Assembly (NCBI GenBank): GCA_018655275.1
Contig: JABIJZ010000004.1
Span: 1-64,000 of the forward strand
Reading direction: 5' to 3'
DNA: 64,000 nucleotides
Source: Candidatus Peregrinibacteria bacterium
GTDB taxonomy: Bacteria; Patescibacteriota; Gracilibacteria; UBA1369; LOWO2-01-FULL-3
Shown here: positions 14,947 to 23,650 of the stretch, piece by piece
Layout: the number at the start of each line of letters is the position of its first letter
How positions within the stretch are numbered: the stretch's first letter is position 1
Translations under genes and position numbers: made by a program
Notes under the pieces: generated by a model
Database searches by the model: none
What the model saw: only the letters and a program-made list of their open reading frames with translations
Told to the model about the DNA's origin: nothing

Positions 14947-16809
14947 ATGAAACTGAAACCAATCACAGCACTGGAGTTACGAAGGCTTTTTATCGACTTT
15001 TTTGTCGAGAAGCATGGTCATGCGGAAATTCCTGGGGCATCTTTGATTCCTGAGAATGATCCTACAGTCCTGTTTACGACTGCTGGAATGCACCCGTTGG
15101 TGCCGTATTTGATGGGAGAAACTCATCCTTCTGGGGTGAAGTTGGTTGATGTGCAAAAATGCCTGCGAACTGATGATATTGACGAGGTTGGGGATCCGAC
15201 ACATCTGACTTATTTTGAGATGTTGGGAAATTGGAGCCTTGGAGATTATTTCAAGAAGGAGGCTGTTGAGATGAGTTATGAATTTATGACTTCTTCGCGA
15301 GAAGATGGTGGTTTGGAGCTGCCGGTTTCGCATTTGGCGGTTTCGTGTTTTGAGGGAGATGATGACGCGCCTCGCGATGAGGATTCGGCTGAGGTTTGGC
15401 GCAGTTTGGGTATTGCAGAAGAGCGAATTGCGTTTTTGGATAAAAAAGAGAATTGGTGGGGGCCGGCTGGGCAGACTGGGCCTTGCGGGGCTGATTCGGA
15501 AATGTTTTTTTGGACTGGAGACTTGGCGGATGGTTCGGAAGAACCGCCTGCGAAATTTGATCCTGAAGATGAAAGATGGGTTGAGATTTGGAACGATGTT
15601 TTCATGCAATATTACAAAAATGAGGATGGGACTTATCGAGAGTTGGAGCAGAAAAATGTGGATACGGGAATGGGATTTGAGAGAGTTTTGTGCATTTTGA
15701 ATGGAGTTTCTACTCCTTTTGAGACGGATTTGTTTATGGATGTGGTTGAGGCTGTGCGTTCGCTTGGTGGATATGATGTTGGCAAAGCTGAGCCGAGTGA
15801 GGAGCAGATGCTTTCGGAGCGAATTATTTGTGATCATTTGCGTGCTGCAACTTTTTTGATTGGGGATCGTAATGGTGTGACACCTTCGAATACTGATCAG
15901 GGGTATATTTTGAGACGTTTGATTCGTCGTGCGATTCGGCATGGTCGAAAATTGGGAATTGAAGGAGAGTTTGCGAGGAAATTGGCGGGGATTTTTGTGA
16001 ATTTGTATGGAGAGACTTATCCTGAGTTGATTGATTCACAGGAAAAGATTTATGAGGAATTGGCTCGAGAGGAGGAACAGTTTGGGAAGACGTTGGAGAA
16101 AGGTTTGCGGGAGCTTTCGAAGAGAGATGAGGGTGAGATGCTTAATGGAGAATTTGCTTTTTATATGTATGAGACTTATGGATTTCCGGTTGAGATGACG
16201 TTGGAGGAGGTGAGGAAAGATAAGGCGTTGGCTGGGAAGCTGGATGAGGAGAAATTTATGAAAGAATTTGCTGCGAAAGAGGCTGAACATCAGAAAAAAT
16301 CGCGGCTTGGTGCCGAAGCAAAGTTTTCGGGTGGGTTGGCGGATGATAGTGAAGCTGTGACTCGTTTGCATACTGCGACACACCTGTTGCATCAGGCTTT
16401 GCGGACGGTTTTGGGGGAACATGTTCAGCAAAAGGGTTCGAATATTACGGCTGATCGGTTGCGGTTTGATTTTACGCATGAAGAGAAGATGACTGATGAG
16501 GAGAAGGCTGAGGTTGAGAAGTTGGTGAATGAACAAATTGAGGCGGATTTGCCTGTGCATTGTGAAGAAATGAGTGTCGGGGATGCGAAAAAATCTGGAG
16601 CTCTTGGGTTCTTTGAATCGAAATATGGTGATGTTGTGAAGGTTTATACTGTTGGAAGGGCTGGTTCGAGCGAAGCTGGTGGGCATTTTAGCAAGGAGAT
16701 TTGTGGAGGACCGCATGTTGAAAGGCTTGGTGAATTGGGAGCTTTTAAGATTAAAAAAGAGGAAAGTTCAAGTCGTGGGGTAAGGAGAATAAAAGGGATT
16801 TTGGGATAA
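14947..16809 (+). CDS. alaS: Alanyl-tRNA synthetase, short form
   Basis: This enzyme charges tRNA-Ala. The class II catalytic core is clear: FFVEKHGHAEIPGASLIP, VLFTTAGMHPLVPYLMG, QKCLRTDDIDEVG and TYFEMLGNWSLGDYFK. The editing domain has the metal motif HTATHLLH and the later CGGPHVERLGELGAFKI. The protein stops right after this (620 residues), so the C-terminal oligomerisation/C-Ala domain of the usual roughly 870-residue enzyme is absent. Short AlaRS forms are known in reduced genomes. The stop codon is followed by an AT-only inverted repeat and T-run that may end the transcript. Confidence 0.95.
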   Translation: MKLKPITALELRRLFIDFFVEKHGHAEIPGASLIPENDPTVLFTTAGMHPLVPYLMGETHPSGVKLVDVQKCLRTDDIDEVGDPTHLTYFEMLGNWSLGDYFKKEAVEMSYEFMTSSREDGGLELPVSHLAVSCFEGDDDAPRDEDSAEVWRSLGIAEERIAFLDKKENWWGPAGQTGPCGADSEMFFWTGDLADGSEEPPAKFDPEDERWVEIWNDVFMQYYKNEDGTYRELEQKNVDTGMGFERVLCILNGVSTPFETDLFMDVVEAVRSLGGYDVGKAEPSEEQMLSERIICDHLRAATFLIGDRNGVTPSNTDQGYILRRLIRRAIRHGRKLGIEGEFARKLAGIFVNLYGETYPELIDSQEKIYEELAREEEQFGKTLEKGLRELSKRDEGEMLNGEFAFYMYETYGFPVEMTLEEVRKDKALAGKLDEEKFMKEFAAKEAEHQKKSRLGAEAKFSGGLADDSEAVTRLHTATHLLHQALRTVLGEHVQQKGSNITADRLRFDFTHEEKMTDEEKAEVEKLVNEQIEADLPVHCEEMSVGDAKKSGALGFFESKYGDVVKVYTVGRAGSSEAGGHFSKEICGGPHVERLGELGAFKIKKEESSSRGVRRIKGILG

Positions 16810-16840
16810 GATTATTATATATTTTTTAATCTTTTTTATT

Positions 16841-17362
16841 ATGAATAATCGTTTTGTTGTTGGCGTTATGGTTATTTTTGGCTTGGCTTTGATCGGTTGT
16901 ACTGGTGGTTCTCAAAAATGCTTGGATCAGTATGGGGTGTATGGGGATCCTTCGGAGGTTTATTTGAGTTATGTGGATGATTTTACTGGGGTTGAGATGA
17001 AAATCCCTTCTGACAGGGCTTTTATGGCCGGTTTTTTTGAGGAGACGCCTGTTGTAGTAGGTGCTATTGGTTTGGACGAAGGCGAAGTTTCGACTGTTGG
17101 GACTTTGGCGAAAAGTGCTGATATAAATTTTGAGGAGCCTTCAAGGATGTTTTTGCGTGAGGTTTTGGTGAACTATGTTTCAACTTTTGACCATTTGAAT
17201 GCTTCTTTGTGTATTGTTGATGAGATTAATGATGATGAGCAATATGTTGCTACGTTTGATGCTGAACATTCGTACTGCACAAATGATTGTTATACAGATG
17301 AGTATGGTTTTCAGGTTAAAGTTGATAAGGTTAGCAGAGAGGTGATGGTGATTGGAATGTAG
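16841..17362 (+). CDS. Predicted lipoprotein of unknown function
   Basis: This 173-residue protein has a signal peptide ending in the lipobox LIGC, with Cys20 as the lipid-attachment site. The mature part is acidic and carries a C-terminal cysteine group (ASLCIVDE, SYCTNDCYTDE) that could form disulfides outside the cell. No family is recognised. It begins 31 bases after alaS and is separated from it by a weak AT-rich hairpin. The leader lacks a Shine-Dalgarno sequence. Confidence 0.6.
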   Translation: MNNRFVVGVMVIFGLALIGCTGGSQKCLDQYGVYGDPSEVYLSYVDDFTGVEMKIPSDRAFMAGFFEETPVVVGAIGLDEGEVSTVGTLAKSADINFEEPSRMFLREVLVNYVSTFDHLNASLCIVDEINDDEQYVATFDAEHSYCTNDCYTDEYGFQVKVDKVSREVMVIGM

Positions 17363-17398
17363 AATTTTGCTTGTTTTTGCATTTTTATGACTCCAGGG

Positions 17399-17428
17399 TT
17401 GACTTTTGGGCTATTTTTGGTTTAATTA
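17399..17428 (+). promoter_or_regulatory. Candidate promoter of the receiver-like pair
   Basis: TTGACT (17399-17404), 18 bases and TAATTA (17423-17428) lie ahead of the gene at 17463. The -10 match is modest. Confidence 0.35.
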
Positions 17429-17462
17429 GACCTTATTTAAAAATTGTTTAACTAAAATTAAT

Positions 17463-17903
17463 ATGGGTGCTGAAGGAGAAAGACAATATGTAATGTATGC
17501 GGATGATCACGCCATTAATAGAAGGCTTGTTCAAAAGAAATTAACGAGAGCTGGGGTGATTGGCGATGATGATGAAAAAGTTGGATTAATATTAGCTGAA
17601 CATGGAGATATGGCTCGCGAAATGCTTCAAGAATATGCTGGCCAAATAATTGCTGCTGGTTTGGATAATACTATGAGGCCAGGACCTTTAGGCACTGAAT
17701 TAGTCCCTTTGGCTAATGAATTAAAGATTCCTGTTGCTGTTTTTACTGATGACTTGGTACAAGAAGGTGATTTTGAAGGTGAAGGCAAAATTTTTATTAA
17801 ACCTGATGAGCTGAATGGTTTGATTGACTGGTTTTCTGAGAAAGTTGAGGCTGCGCTTGCGGAGCAGGTTGATCCTGCATTGGATTCGGATAAGGAGTCT
17901 TAG
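17463..17903 (+). CDS. Stand-alone receiver-like (CheY-like) protein
   Basis: This 146-residue protein looks like a single response-regulator receiver. Acidic residues Asp14-Asp15 end the first strand (YVMYADDHAINRRLV), Asp68 in AAGLDNTMRPG is the likely phospho-acceptor, Thr95 in AVFTDD fits the switch Thr/Ser, and Lys113 in FIKPDEL fits the conserved Lys. There is no output domain. The spacing differs somewhat from CheY, so this is a domain inference. A paralogue lacking these residues follows 28 bases later. A soluble histidine kinase lies far away at 58.8 kb. Confidence 0.5.
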   Translation: MGAEGERQYVMYADDHAINRRLVQKKLTRAGVIGDDDEKVGLILAEHGDMAREMLQEYAGQIIAAGLDNTMRPGPLGTELVPLANELKIPVAVFTDDLVQEGDFEGEGKIFIKPDELNGLIDWFSEKVEAALAEQVDPALDSDKES

Positions 17904-17931
17904 TGGGCTCAATTATTTAATTTAATGAATT

Positions 17932-18315
17932 ATGGGTGGAGGTGAAAGATATATATTATATGCAGATGAAAATCCTCAGAATAGGCGTTCTGTAGAAGCG
18001 CTTTTGGATAAGGCTACACTTGGGGGAGCTAGATTGTTAGTGTCTGATTCTGGATGTGATGCTCGTCAACTGCTTATTGAGTATAGAGATGAAATAATTG
18101 CTGCTGGTGTGAATAACTATATGGATCCTGTGTATTTTGGTTCTGATGCTAGTAAAGCTATTAGATCTGATGGGTCAGAGATTCCTGTTGCAATAATTAA
18201 TGCTGGTGATGAAAATGAGACAGGTGATTTTAAGACATTCCAGGTCCCTGGAGAGGAGGAAGCCTTGGTTGCATGGTTTTCTGAGAAGATTAATACCACC
18301 CTTGCAGAGGCCTAA
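17932..18315 (+). CDS. Degenerate receiver-like protein (pseudo-receiver)
   Basis: This 127-residue protein is a paralogue of the preceding gene: YILYADENPQNRRSVEALL, EIIAAGVNNYMDP, EIPVAIINAG and ALVAWFSEKI match blocks there. At the positions of the putative active site the phospho-acceptor Asp becomes Asn61, the Thr becomes Asn90 and the Lys becomes Val105, so phosphorylation is unlikely. The two genes are on one transcript. It may act as a binding partner or decoy of the first protein. It converges on the ACT-like gene with a four-base overlap. Confidence 0.5.
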   Translation: MGGGERYILYADENPQNRRSVEALLDKATLGGARLLVSDSGCDARQLLIEYRDEIIAAGVNNYMDPVYFGSDASKAIRSDGSEIPVAIINAGDENETGDFKTFQVPGEEEALVAWFSEKINTTLAEA

Positions 18316-18953
18316 TTGAAACTTCCTATTAGTGTGTCGAAAGCTAGGCGGGATTCTTTTTGATCAACGTATACTATAAATTCTGAATAGGTTGAGGCTA
18401 TCTCGACTATATTTATGTATTGAAGAGCGAGTTGCTGGATTATCAAGAACAAAAGGCCCGGAGTGTTTAGAGATTCTTTAGGAAATTTTATATGAATTGC
18501 TGTTAGTGAAGATTGTTCGTTTAATGGCGTTGTTGATATTGTTTTTTTGATTTCCGAAAAGGTTTCCGTCTCCATTATAATTGTGATCTCGTTATCCCCT
18601 TCTGTTATGGAGATTATTGACGCTTTTATGTTTGGGTTATGGTGGAGGGTTTCAATTTTTTGTTGGATTCTTTCGGATTTATTGTATGTGAGTATCGAAA
18701 GGCCGGTCCTAAAGGATAAATTTGTGAGTTTGAAATTTTCAGGTTTTGGAAGTGTTTTTGAATTGTTGGTTTGAATTCTGGAAAGAGCCATTGTTATGGC
18801 AGATTCTTTTACTTCTTTTTTTGTTCGAGCTTCGATTTGTGGCTTTATTAAACCAGCTAGCTTAGTAAGGTTGAATAATTTATTAGAAATTGCCCATTTG
18901 AACATTGGGGTGGAATTGATTATTTCCTGAACTGCTTTTGGGATCTTTAACAT
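18312..18953 (-). CDS. Putative ACT-domain regulatory protein
   Basis: With the ATG at 18953 this gives 213 residues. The N-terminal third is helical and basic (VQEIINSTPMFKWAIS, LTKLAGLIKPQIEARTKKE), suggesting a small helix-turn-helix. The end has the beta-alpha-beta look of ACT domains, with NTPGLLFLIIQQLALQYINIVEIAS followed by EFIVYVDQKESRLAFDTL. ACT domains bind small effectors, often amino acids. A similar ACT-like half-repeat may occur at about residues 105-150. The assignment is by pattern only. Confidence 0.4.
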   Translation of the reverse strand: MLKIPKAVQEIINSTPMFKWAISNKLFNLTKLAGLIKPQIEARTKKEVKESAITMALSRIQTNNSKTLPKPENFKLTNLSFRTGLSILTYNKSERIQQKIETLHHNPNIKASIISITEGDNEITIIMETETFSEIKKTISTTPLNEQSSLTAIHIKFPKESLNTPGLLFLIIQQLALQYINIVEIASTYSEFIVYVDQKESRLAFDTLIGSFN

Positions 18954-19092
18954 AGAAATTCTTATTTTCGTTATATTTGTAACAAAAAGACGAGAAAATA
19001 TCAATTATTTTATAAAAATTTCAGGTGTGGGACCTGTTTTGATACTTTGTGGTCGCCTTTCGGCAAATTATAAATTACTAACAAATTATAAA

Positions 19093-19455
19093 ATGACTAC
19101 ATCTGAACAAACAAGGACCTATGCCGTTCCCGACCACAGAGAAGTGCTTGATGGAATTACTACTGTATTAATCCACCACGGATCCAATCCGGTTGAGGCT
19201 GGTATTAATGAATCTTTTCTTCGTCTGAGGTCCGATCAAGCAATGAGGACTCTTCGTGGTACAGTTAGAGATCGTATTCACCATGCTTTTGATGGGCTTG
19301 GTATTGCTGATCTTGAAAATGTTGCTTCAAGAATAATCGACCAATTGGTGTCTGTTTGGGAGGGGACAAATGCTGGTCAAGTTTTGGGTGAAACACCTGG
19401 CTTTAGAGCTATTGATTTGATTCCTGAACAGGATTCAGCAGCAGTAGCAGCTTAA
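19093..19455 (+). CDS. Unknown 120-residue helical protein
   Basis: The ATG at 19093 follows a typical A/T leader (AACAAATTATAAA) and gives MTTSEQTRTYAVPDHREVL. The protein is mostly alpha-helical (DQAMRTLRGTVRDRIHHAFDGL, LENVASRIIDQLVSVWEGT), soluble, and not recognisable. It ends in a four-base overlap with convergent miaB. Confidence 0.5.
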   Translation: MTTSEQTRTYAVPDHREVLDGITTVLIHHGSNPVEAGINESFLRLRSDQAMRTLRGTVRDRIHHAFDGLGIADLENVASRIIDQLVSVWEGTNAGQVLGETPGFRAIDLIPEQDSAAVAA

Positions 19456-20858
19456 ACCAAATCGCCGAAGAGGATCCAGTCATGGGCTTCTTTTATAAGG
19501 ACTTTTTGGATTGTTCCGATGAGGGTTTTGTTGGCAGATTTTCCGGCGGGGAATTGGACGGTTTTGTTGTGGGGAGATTTTCCGCGGATTGTTTTGGCGT
19601 CGGCTTCTTCTATGAGAACTTCTAGGGTTTGGCCGATGTATTTTTCGAGTTTGTTTTGGGTGATGACTTTTAGTGAATCATTGAATCGGTGCCAACGCTC
19701 TGCTTTTGTTTTTCGAGAAATATCGTCGGGGAGGTTTTTGTCGGCGTGTGTGCCTTTGCGGTTTGAATATCTTGAGCTGTAGCAGAAATCGAAATCTAAT
19801 TCCTTGTATAGGTCGAGAGTGTTTTGGAATTCTTCTTCGGTTTCGCCGCAGAATCCGATTATCATGTCTGTGGTGATTGCGATGTCTGGGCGGGTTTTTC
19901 TGAGGGCTGTGACGATTTCTTTGTATCGTTCGATTGTGTATGGGCGGTTCATTCGTTGGAGAACAGAGTTGTCTCCGGATTGGATTGGGAGATGGATGTG
20001 TGGCATCAAGGTTTCGAGTGTTGCGTATGATTCGATGAGTTCTGGCGAGACGTCCTTTGGGTGGGGGGATGTGAATCTGATTCGTTTTAGGCCTTTTTTG
20101 TGAAGTGCGTTGATTTTGGTGAGGAGTTGGACGAATGGGGGTGGTTGATCGCCGGCATCGATTTTGTCGTAGTCGAAAAGGTGGTTTTGGCGATCGATGT
20201 TTGATAGCCCGTATGAATCGACTGTTTGGCCGAGAAGTGTGATTTCGAGTGCACCTTGCTCGACGGCTTGAGTTGCTTCTTCGATGATCTCGTCTAGGTT
20301 GCGACTGACTTCCCTACCCCGTGCGAATGGCACAATGCAGTATGTGCAGAATTTGTCACAGCCTGTTGAAACCGGGATAAATACTTGAGCTTTTGACGCG
20401 TGTGCTGGGTTTATGTGGAAATAATCTGCGAGTTCTTCGTCGTGGATTTTTGGAAGTGAGTCGGTGGTGATTTTTCTGTGTTTGCATGATTCTGAGAGAA
20501 GTTTTCGTAAGTTTGGAAGATCTTCGATGCGGAAAGCAATGTCGAGATGTTTTAGTTGTTTGATGAAGTGGTCTCGGTTTTCTTTTTCGTCAGCTCTTGT
20601 TGAGGATTTTCGGATCATGCAGCCTGTGAGGGCGATTAGCAGGTTTGGATTTTTTCGTTTACGGGCGATGAGTTTCTCCATTGAGCCTATGACTTTGTCC
20701 TCTGCTTTTTGTTTTACTGAGCATGAGTTAAATATAAAGAGGTCCGCTTCTTTTTCGCTTTTGGCTTTTTTGAAACCGAGGTTGTTGAGATATGTCTCAA
20801 TTCGCTCCGAATCGGAGTAGTTCATTTGGCACCCGTGTGTTTGGATATGGTATTGCAT
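19452..20858 (-). CDS. miaB: MiaB-type tRNA methylthiotransferase
   Basis: This is a radical-SAM methylthiotransferase that adds a methylthio group to A37-modified tRNA. It has the N-terminal UPF0004 domain with three cluster cysteines (THGCQMNYSDSE, FNSCSVKQKAEDK, LTGCMIRKSS). The radical-SAM triad is GCDKFCTYC in STGCDKFCTYCIVPFARG. TSPHPKD, HLPIQSGDNSVLQRMNR and DMIIGFCGETEEEF follow, and a C-terminal TRAM domain runs from about residue 400. At 468 residues it is typical. The VPFARGREVSR form favours MiaB over MtaB or RimO. No miaA is seen here. Confidence 0.9.
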   Translation of the reverse strand: MQYHIQTHGCQMNYSDSERIETYLNNLGFKKAKSEKEADLFIFNSCSVKQKAEDKVIGSMEKLIARKRKNPNLLIALTGCMIRKSSTRADEKENRDHFIKQLKHLDIAFRIEDLPNLRKLLSESCKHRKITTDSLPKIHDEELADYFHINPAHASKAQVFIPVSTGCDKFCTYCIVPFARGREVSRNLDEIIEEATQAVEQGALEITLLGQTVDSYGLSNIDRQNHLFDYDKIDAGDQPPPFVQLLTKINALHKKGLKRIRFTSPHPKDVSPELIESYATLETLMPHIHLPIQSGDNSVLQRMNRPYTIERYKEIVTALRKTRPDIAITTDMIIGFCGETEEEFQNTLDLYKELDFDFCYSSRYSNRKGTHADKNLPDDISRKTKAERWHRFNDSLKVITQNKLEKYIGQTLEVLIEEADAKTIRGKSPHNKTVQFPAGKSANKTLIGTIQKVLIKEAHDWILFGDLV

Positions 20859-20913
20859 AGCGGGAGGATTGTATCGAAGTTAGAGGCTGCTTGCAATCTG
20901 TTTGAGGATTGTT

Positions 20914-21015
20914 TCAAAGATCTTCTAACTGCTCTTCTATTTCTGGTATAGAATTGGTCTCTACGTTTTTAAGAACTTTTTCTAATTTTTCCACTGTTGT
21001 GTCTATCTTATCCAT
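20914..21015 (-). CDS. Possible 33-residue acidic peptide
   Basis: The frame from the ATG at 21015 reads MDKIDTTVEKLEKVLKNVET and ends with EEQLEDL before TGA. The peptide is amphipathic and coiled-coil-like. It lies in the 190-base gap between miaB and the zinc-ribbon membrane gene. Its regular helical pattern is the only support, and expression is unproven. Confidence 0.3.
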   Translation of the reverse strand: MDKIDTTVEKLEKVLKNVETNSIPEIEEQLEDL

Positions 21016-21052
21016 GTTTTAGTTGTTATTTTGCTAGGTTATCTTTGCCCAC

Positions 21053-21304
21053 TTAGCGGATTTTTTTGCCGCACATTGGGCAGTATTTTGTGTAAAGTGT
21101 GCCGAGTAATCTTTTGCATTTGGGGCATTTGTTTCGGCGGAAGAGTTCGATAAACATGGGGATGAAAAGCACGAACATTGCCACCATGAATATAATGAAA
21201 AGCGCAGGAATCACGAAATACACAACGAATGATCCTATGATCAGTACTATGAACCAGAATAAAACGAGTTTTAATATGGTTTTGAGTGTGTTGGTTTTTG
21301 GCAT
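21053..21304 (-). CDS. Small membrane protein with zinc ribbon
   Basis: This 83-residue protein has two hydrophobic helices (about residues 8-30 and 32-52), then a zinc-ribbon tail with two Cys pairs, NKCPKCKRLL and YCPMCGKK. This layout is common in small membrane-bound zinc-ribbon proteins of unknown function. It shares one base with the DUF2000 gene upstream and is in the same minus-strand run. Confidence 0.6.
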   Translation of the reverse strand: MPKTNTLKTILKLVLFWFIVLIIGSFVVYFVIPALFIIFMVAMFVLFIPMFIELFRRNKCPKCKRLLGTLYTKYCPMCGKKIR

Positions 21305-21717
21305 TAGGTAAGGAGTGAAAATTTATTTGTCATTTCCTCGAGAACCGCTCTTTCACCGAATAAGCAAACACCGTAGTATTCCAATTCTTCCTCTGGAGTT
21401 TCTTTGGATTTTGAGACTTGGTCTTCCCAGGTGCCGACGGTCATTGCGTCTGTGAAGGATGCGAAGTGAACGCCTTTTGCTATTGCTTCGTTTCGGAGTG
21501 TTCTGAGTTTGTTTGAGTTTTTTGCTGAGAGGATAATGAATGGGTGTTTTGAGGCCATGTGATCTCCCCCGTCTTTGTCTTCGTAGTTAATAATTTCCAT
21601 TTCTGGAATGTTTTGGTATGTACCGGTTAGGCCGGCTGTCATGTGGGCAAGTGCGTTCATTGCTTTGCCTGGTTCTATTTTTTTGTTTAGAACTGCTGTG
21701 AATTTGAAGTTGGTCAT
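21304..21717 (-). CDS. DUF2000-family (PTH2-like) protein
   Basis: This 137-residue protein has the DUF2000 look: FKFTAVLNKKIEPGKAMNALAHMTAGL, then HPFIILSAKNSNKLRTLRNEAIAKGV and FTDAMTVGTWEDQ. The family has a fold related to peptidyl-tRNA hydrolase 2, and its activity is not settled. The length is normal. It is tightly linked to the zinc-ribbon gene (one-base overlap). Confidence 0.7.
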   Translation of the reverse strand: MTNFKFTAVLNKKIEPGKAMNALAHMTAGLTGTYQNIPEMEIINYEDKDGGDHMASKHPFIILSAKNSNKLRTLRNEAIAKGVHFASFTDAMTVGTWEDQVSKSKETPEEELEYYGVCLFGERAVLEEMTNKFSLLT

Positions 21718-21738
21718 TTCGGTTGTGTGTAAATGATT

Positions 21739-22833
21739 TTAATAGCAGTGCCCTTCTATCATTTCTTCTGGAAAGTCGTATGGGGCTAGGAATTCACATG
21801 TCACAGAGTCTTGGCCGTCATGGAGGATAGTCCAGATTGTCTCAATTTCTACAGCTAGGAACATTCCTTCGTAACCTGGACCGCCTGGGCCAAAGATTAC
21901 TGTTCCTCGAGCATGGTGGTCTGATTCTTCTAAGATTGTGATTTTTACTGCACTCACTGGTTTATCGTGTTTGAAAGCCATGGCTTTTTGAAGTTGAGGT
22001 TCGGTAGGTAGTTTTTCTCCTCGCGCTCTAGCATATAATTCTGGGTATTTTTTTTGGAATTCTTCTGGGATAAATGGGCAGCTCATGTCAAAACATTCTG
22101 GAAACCATGGTAGGTAATCTTCTAATCTTTTGGTTGCTCCTTTTGTGGGGCTGTGTCCGAATTGGGCGTGAGATGTTTCGTGTATTGCGTCGATGTGATA
22201 AACGGGAAGGTTTGTCCCAACTTTGCTGATACTTATTGTGATCACCGGATCGTCTGTGTATGCGTAGTAGTAAGCATATGGGTCAATCACTTTGTAGTGA
22301 AGAATGTCTTTTTCATACTCTGTGAATTTGCCTGGAGCTTCGTATACTACACGAGGGTGTGAAGCTTGGTATATTTCTTCGAAATCTTTTAGCGCTTCTG
22401 AGACTTCGTCTTGTTCTTCTTGTGAGATTTCTGGTTGAAAGGTTACTGTTGCGTTTTCGATTAATTCTGACAAATCATCTGTGAAAGGTCCGTAGTAGCT
22501 ATAACCGGCTCCGCCTTCTTCTGCTAAGTAGAATTCTTGGACATCTGGGCCGAATTCTTCTGCTGATAAGATAAGTATGTCAGCACCGCAAGGGCCGTCT
22601 GCATCTTCTGGGCATTCTGTTTCTATTGCCGAGATTTGCCCTAGACCGAGATCTGCGGGATCGCCTCTCATGCTGCTGTTTAGGAATTCGTCTTTTGTTT
22701 CGATGTATTGTTCGAGGGTTGTTTCAGTTGGTTTTTCTTCAACGTCTGCTTCATATTCGAAATAGTAGTAACCTCCGCCGGCTACGATGATTGCGGTGGT
22801 CATGATTGTGATGATGAATTTTAGTGCGTTCAT
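21739..22833 (-). CDS. Membrane-anchored protein with HExxH motif
   Basis: From the ATG at 22833 the protein has 364 residues: an N-terminal helix (about 4-24) and a large acidic outer domain with few cysteines (TECPEDADGPC, FPECFDMSCPF). HETSH at residues 218-222 (IDAIHETSHAQFGHS) fits the zinc-binding HExxH of metallopeptidases and lies after a beta-rich segment, DDPVITISISKVGTNLPVYH, as in gluzincin-type folds. A third ligand is not identified. The protein is unknown and the protease call is tentative. The longer in-frame start at 22962 would overlap the next gene and lacks a good signal peptide. Confidence 0.5.
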   Translation of the reverse strand: MNALKFIITIMTTAIIVAGGGYYYFEYEADVEEKPTETTLEQYIETKDEFLNSSMRGDPADLGLGQISAIETECPEDADGPCGADILILSAEEFGPDVQEFYLAEEGGAGYSYYGPFTDDLSELIENATVTFQPEISQEEQDEVSEALKDFEEIYQASHPRVVYEAPGKFTEYEKDILHYKVIDPYAYYYAYTDDPVITISISKVGTNLPVYHIDAIHETSHAQFGHSPTKGATKRLEDYLPWFPECFDMSCPFIPEEFQKKYPELYARARGEKLPTEPQLQKAMAFKHDKPVSAVKITILEESDHHARGTVIFGPGGPGYEGMFLAVEIETIWTILHDGQDSVTCEFLAPYDFPEEMIEGHCY

Positions 22834-22910
22834 TTGGGAGTGGTTAAGGGTGTTTGTATTGTATATCAGTGTTTGGCGAAAAAACAGGTGGAGTTCTAGG
22901 GTTGGTGGGT

Positions 22911-23546
22911 TTATTGGAGTGGGAGAACACTTCTTATTCTGTCTCTTATTATGTCTATGCACCCTACTGCAATCCCTAAAGCTACAATCGCTTTTTTGAC
23001 TAGATCTGGCAATTGACCCAATGTTGAATCCTCGTCGATTGCTTTTCGAAGTTCTGTGCGAAGCTCTTCAAATGATCCCGGTTCTGGACCTTCGGGTTCT
23101 GCTGGTGTTGCGTTTTTGTTGGGTATTTTCAAAAGATCCTTTAGATCGACTGTGACGTTGGGCTTGGCTGGGTCTTCGTATCGTCCAACATCTTTGATTG
23201 TTGCTGTGTCACCTTCGGTGAAAATAACCAAGACTTTGGCGCCGTTAACTAGGTCTATTCGTTCTACTTGGTCTGAGGGGTCTTGTGTAAGCATTGTTTC
23301 GCCTATATATCTTGCGTTGTCTCCTTCTTCAGGCCGGTCGGTTGTTAATGTGAGAAGAGGCACTTCGTATGTTTCGTCGCGTCTGATATGGTTTTCTGGA
23401 AATTTTATAACTGCTATATCCTCACGTACTTCGTCTACCACCATCGCAGTTCCAGGCCGAATATTGGCTCTCAGGAGATTTCTAGCGTGAAGTGGAGGTT
23501 CTACAGTTGGTCCTGTGTATAATACGTTTTGTCCTGGAGTTAGCAT
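22911..23546 (-). CDS. Unknown protein with C-terminal hydrophobic helix
   Basis: This 211-residue protein has a beta-rich N-terminal part (LTPGQNVLYTG, GTAMVVDEVREDIAVIKFPENH, KVLVIFTEGDTATIKDVGRYE) that looks like small barrel or KOW/SH3-like repeats. A Pro/Glu-rich linker (about 147-160) leads to a C-terminal amphipathic and hydrophobic segment (VKKAIVALGIAVGCIDIIRD). No family is recognised. Confidence 0.5.
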   Translation of the reverse strand: MLTPGQNVLYTGPTVEPPLHARNLLRANIRPGTAMVVDEVREDIAVIKFPENHIRRDETYEVPLLTLTTDRPEEGDNARYIGETMLTQDPSDQVERIDLVNGAKVLVIFTEGDTATIKDVGRYEDPAKPNVTVDLKDLLKIPNKNATPAEPEGPEPGSFEELRTELRKAIDEDSTLGQLPDLVKKAIVALGIAVGCIDIIRDRIRSVLPLQ

Positions 23547-23621
23547 ATGAATGTTTATTAATGGCCCTTGGCGGCATTATAACACGCATGAGGGATGAGG
23601 CAAGGATGAGGCTTCTTTTTG

Positions 23622-23650
23622 TTAACGGTTTAGCAATGAAACTATCTCTG
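23622..23650 (-). repeat. 29-base repeat, copy 1 (3' end of the gene at 23622-24395)
   Basis: The last 29 bases of this coding region, including its stop codon, occur again at 25494-25522 with one mismatch (G/A). This is the intact, in-gene copy. Confidence 0.75.

Noticed and set aside
16807-16833. Intrinsic terminator after alaS
   Set aside because: The stem is AT-only (AAGATTA/TAATCTT) and runs straight into the next start codon; too weak to list as a terminator.
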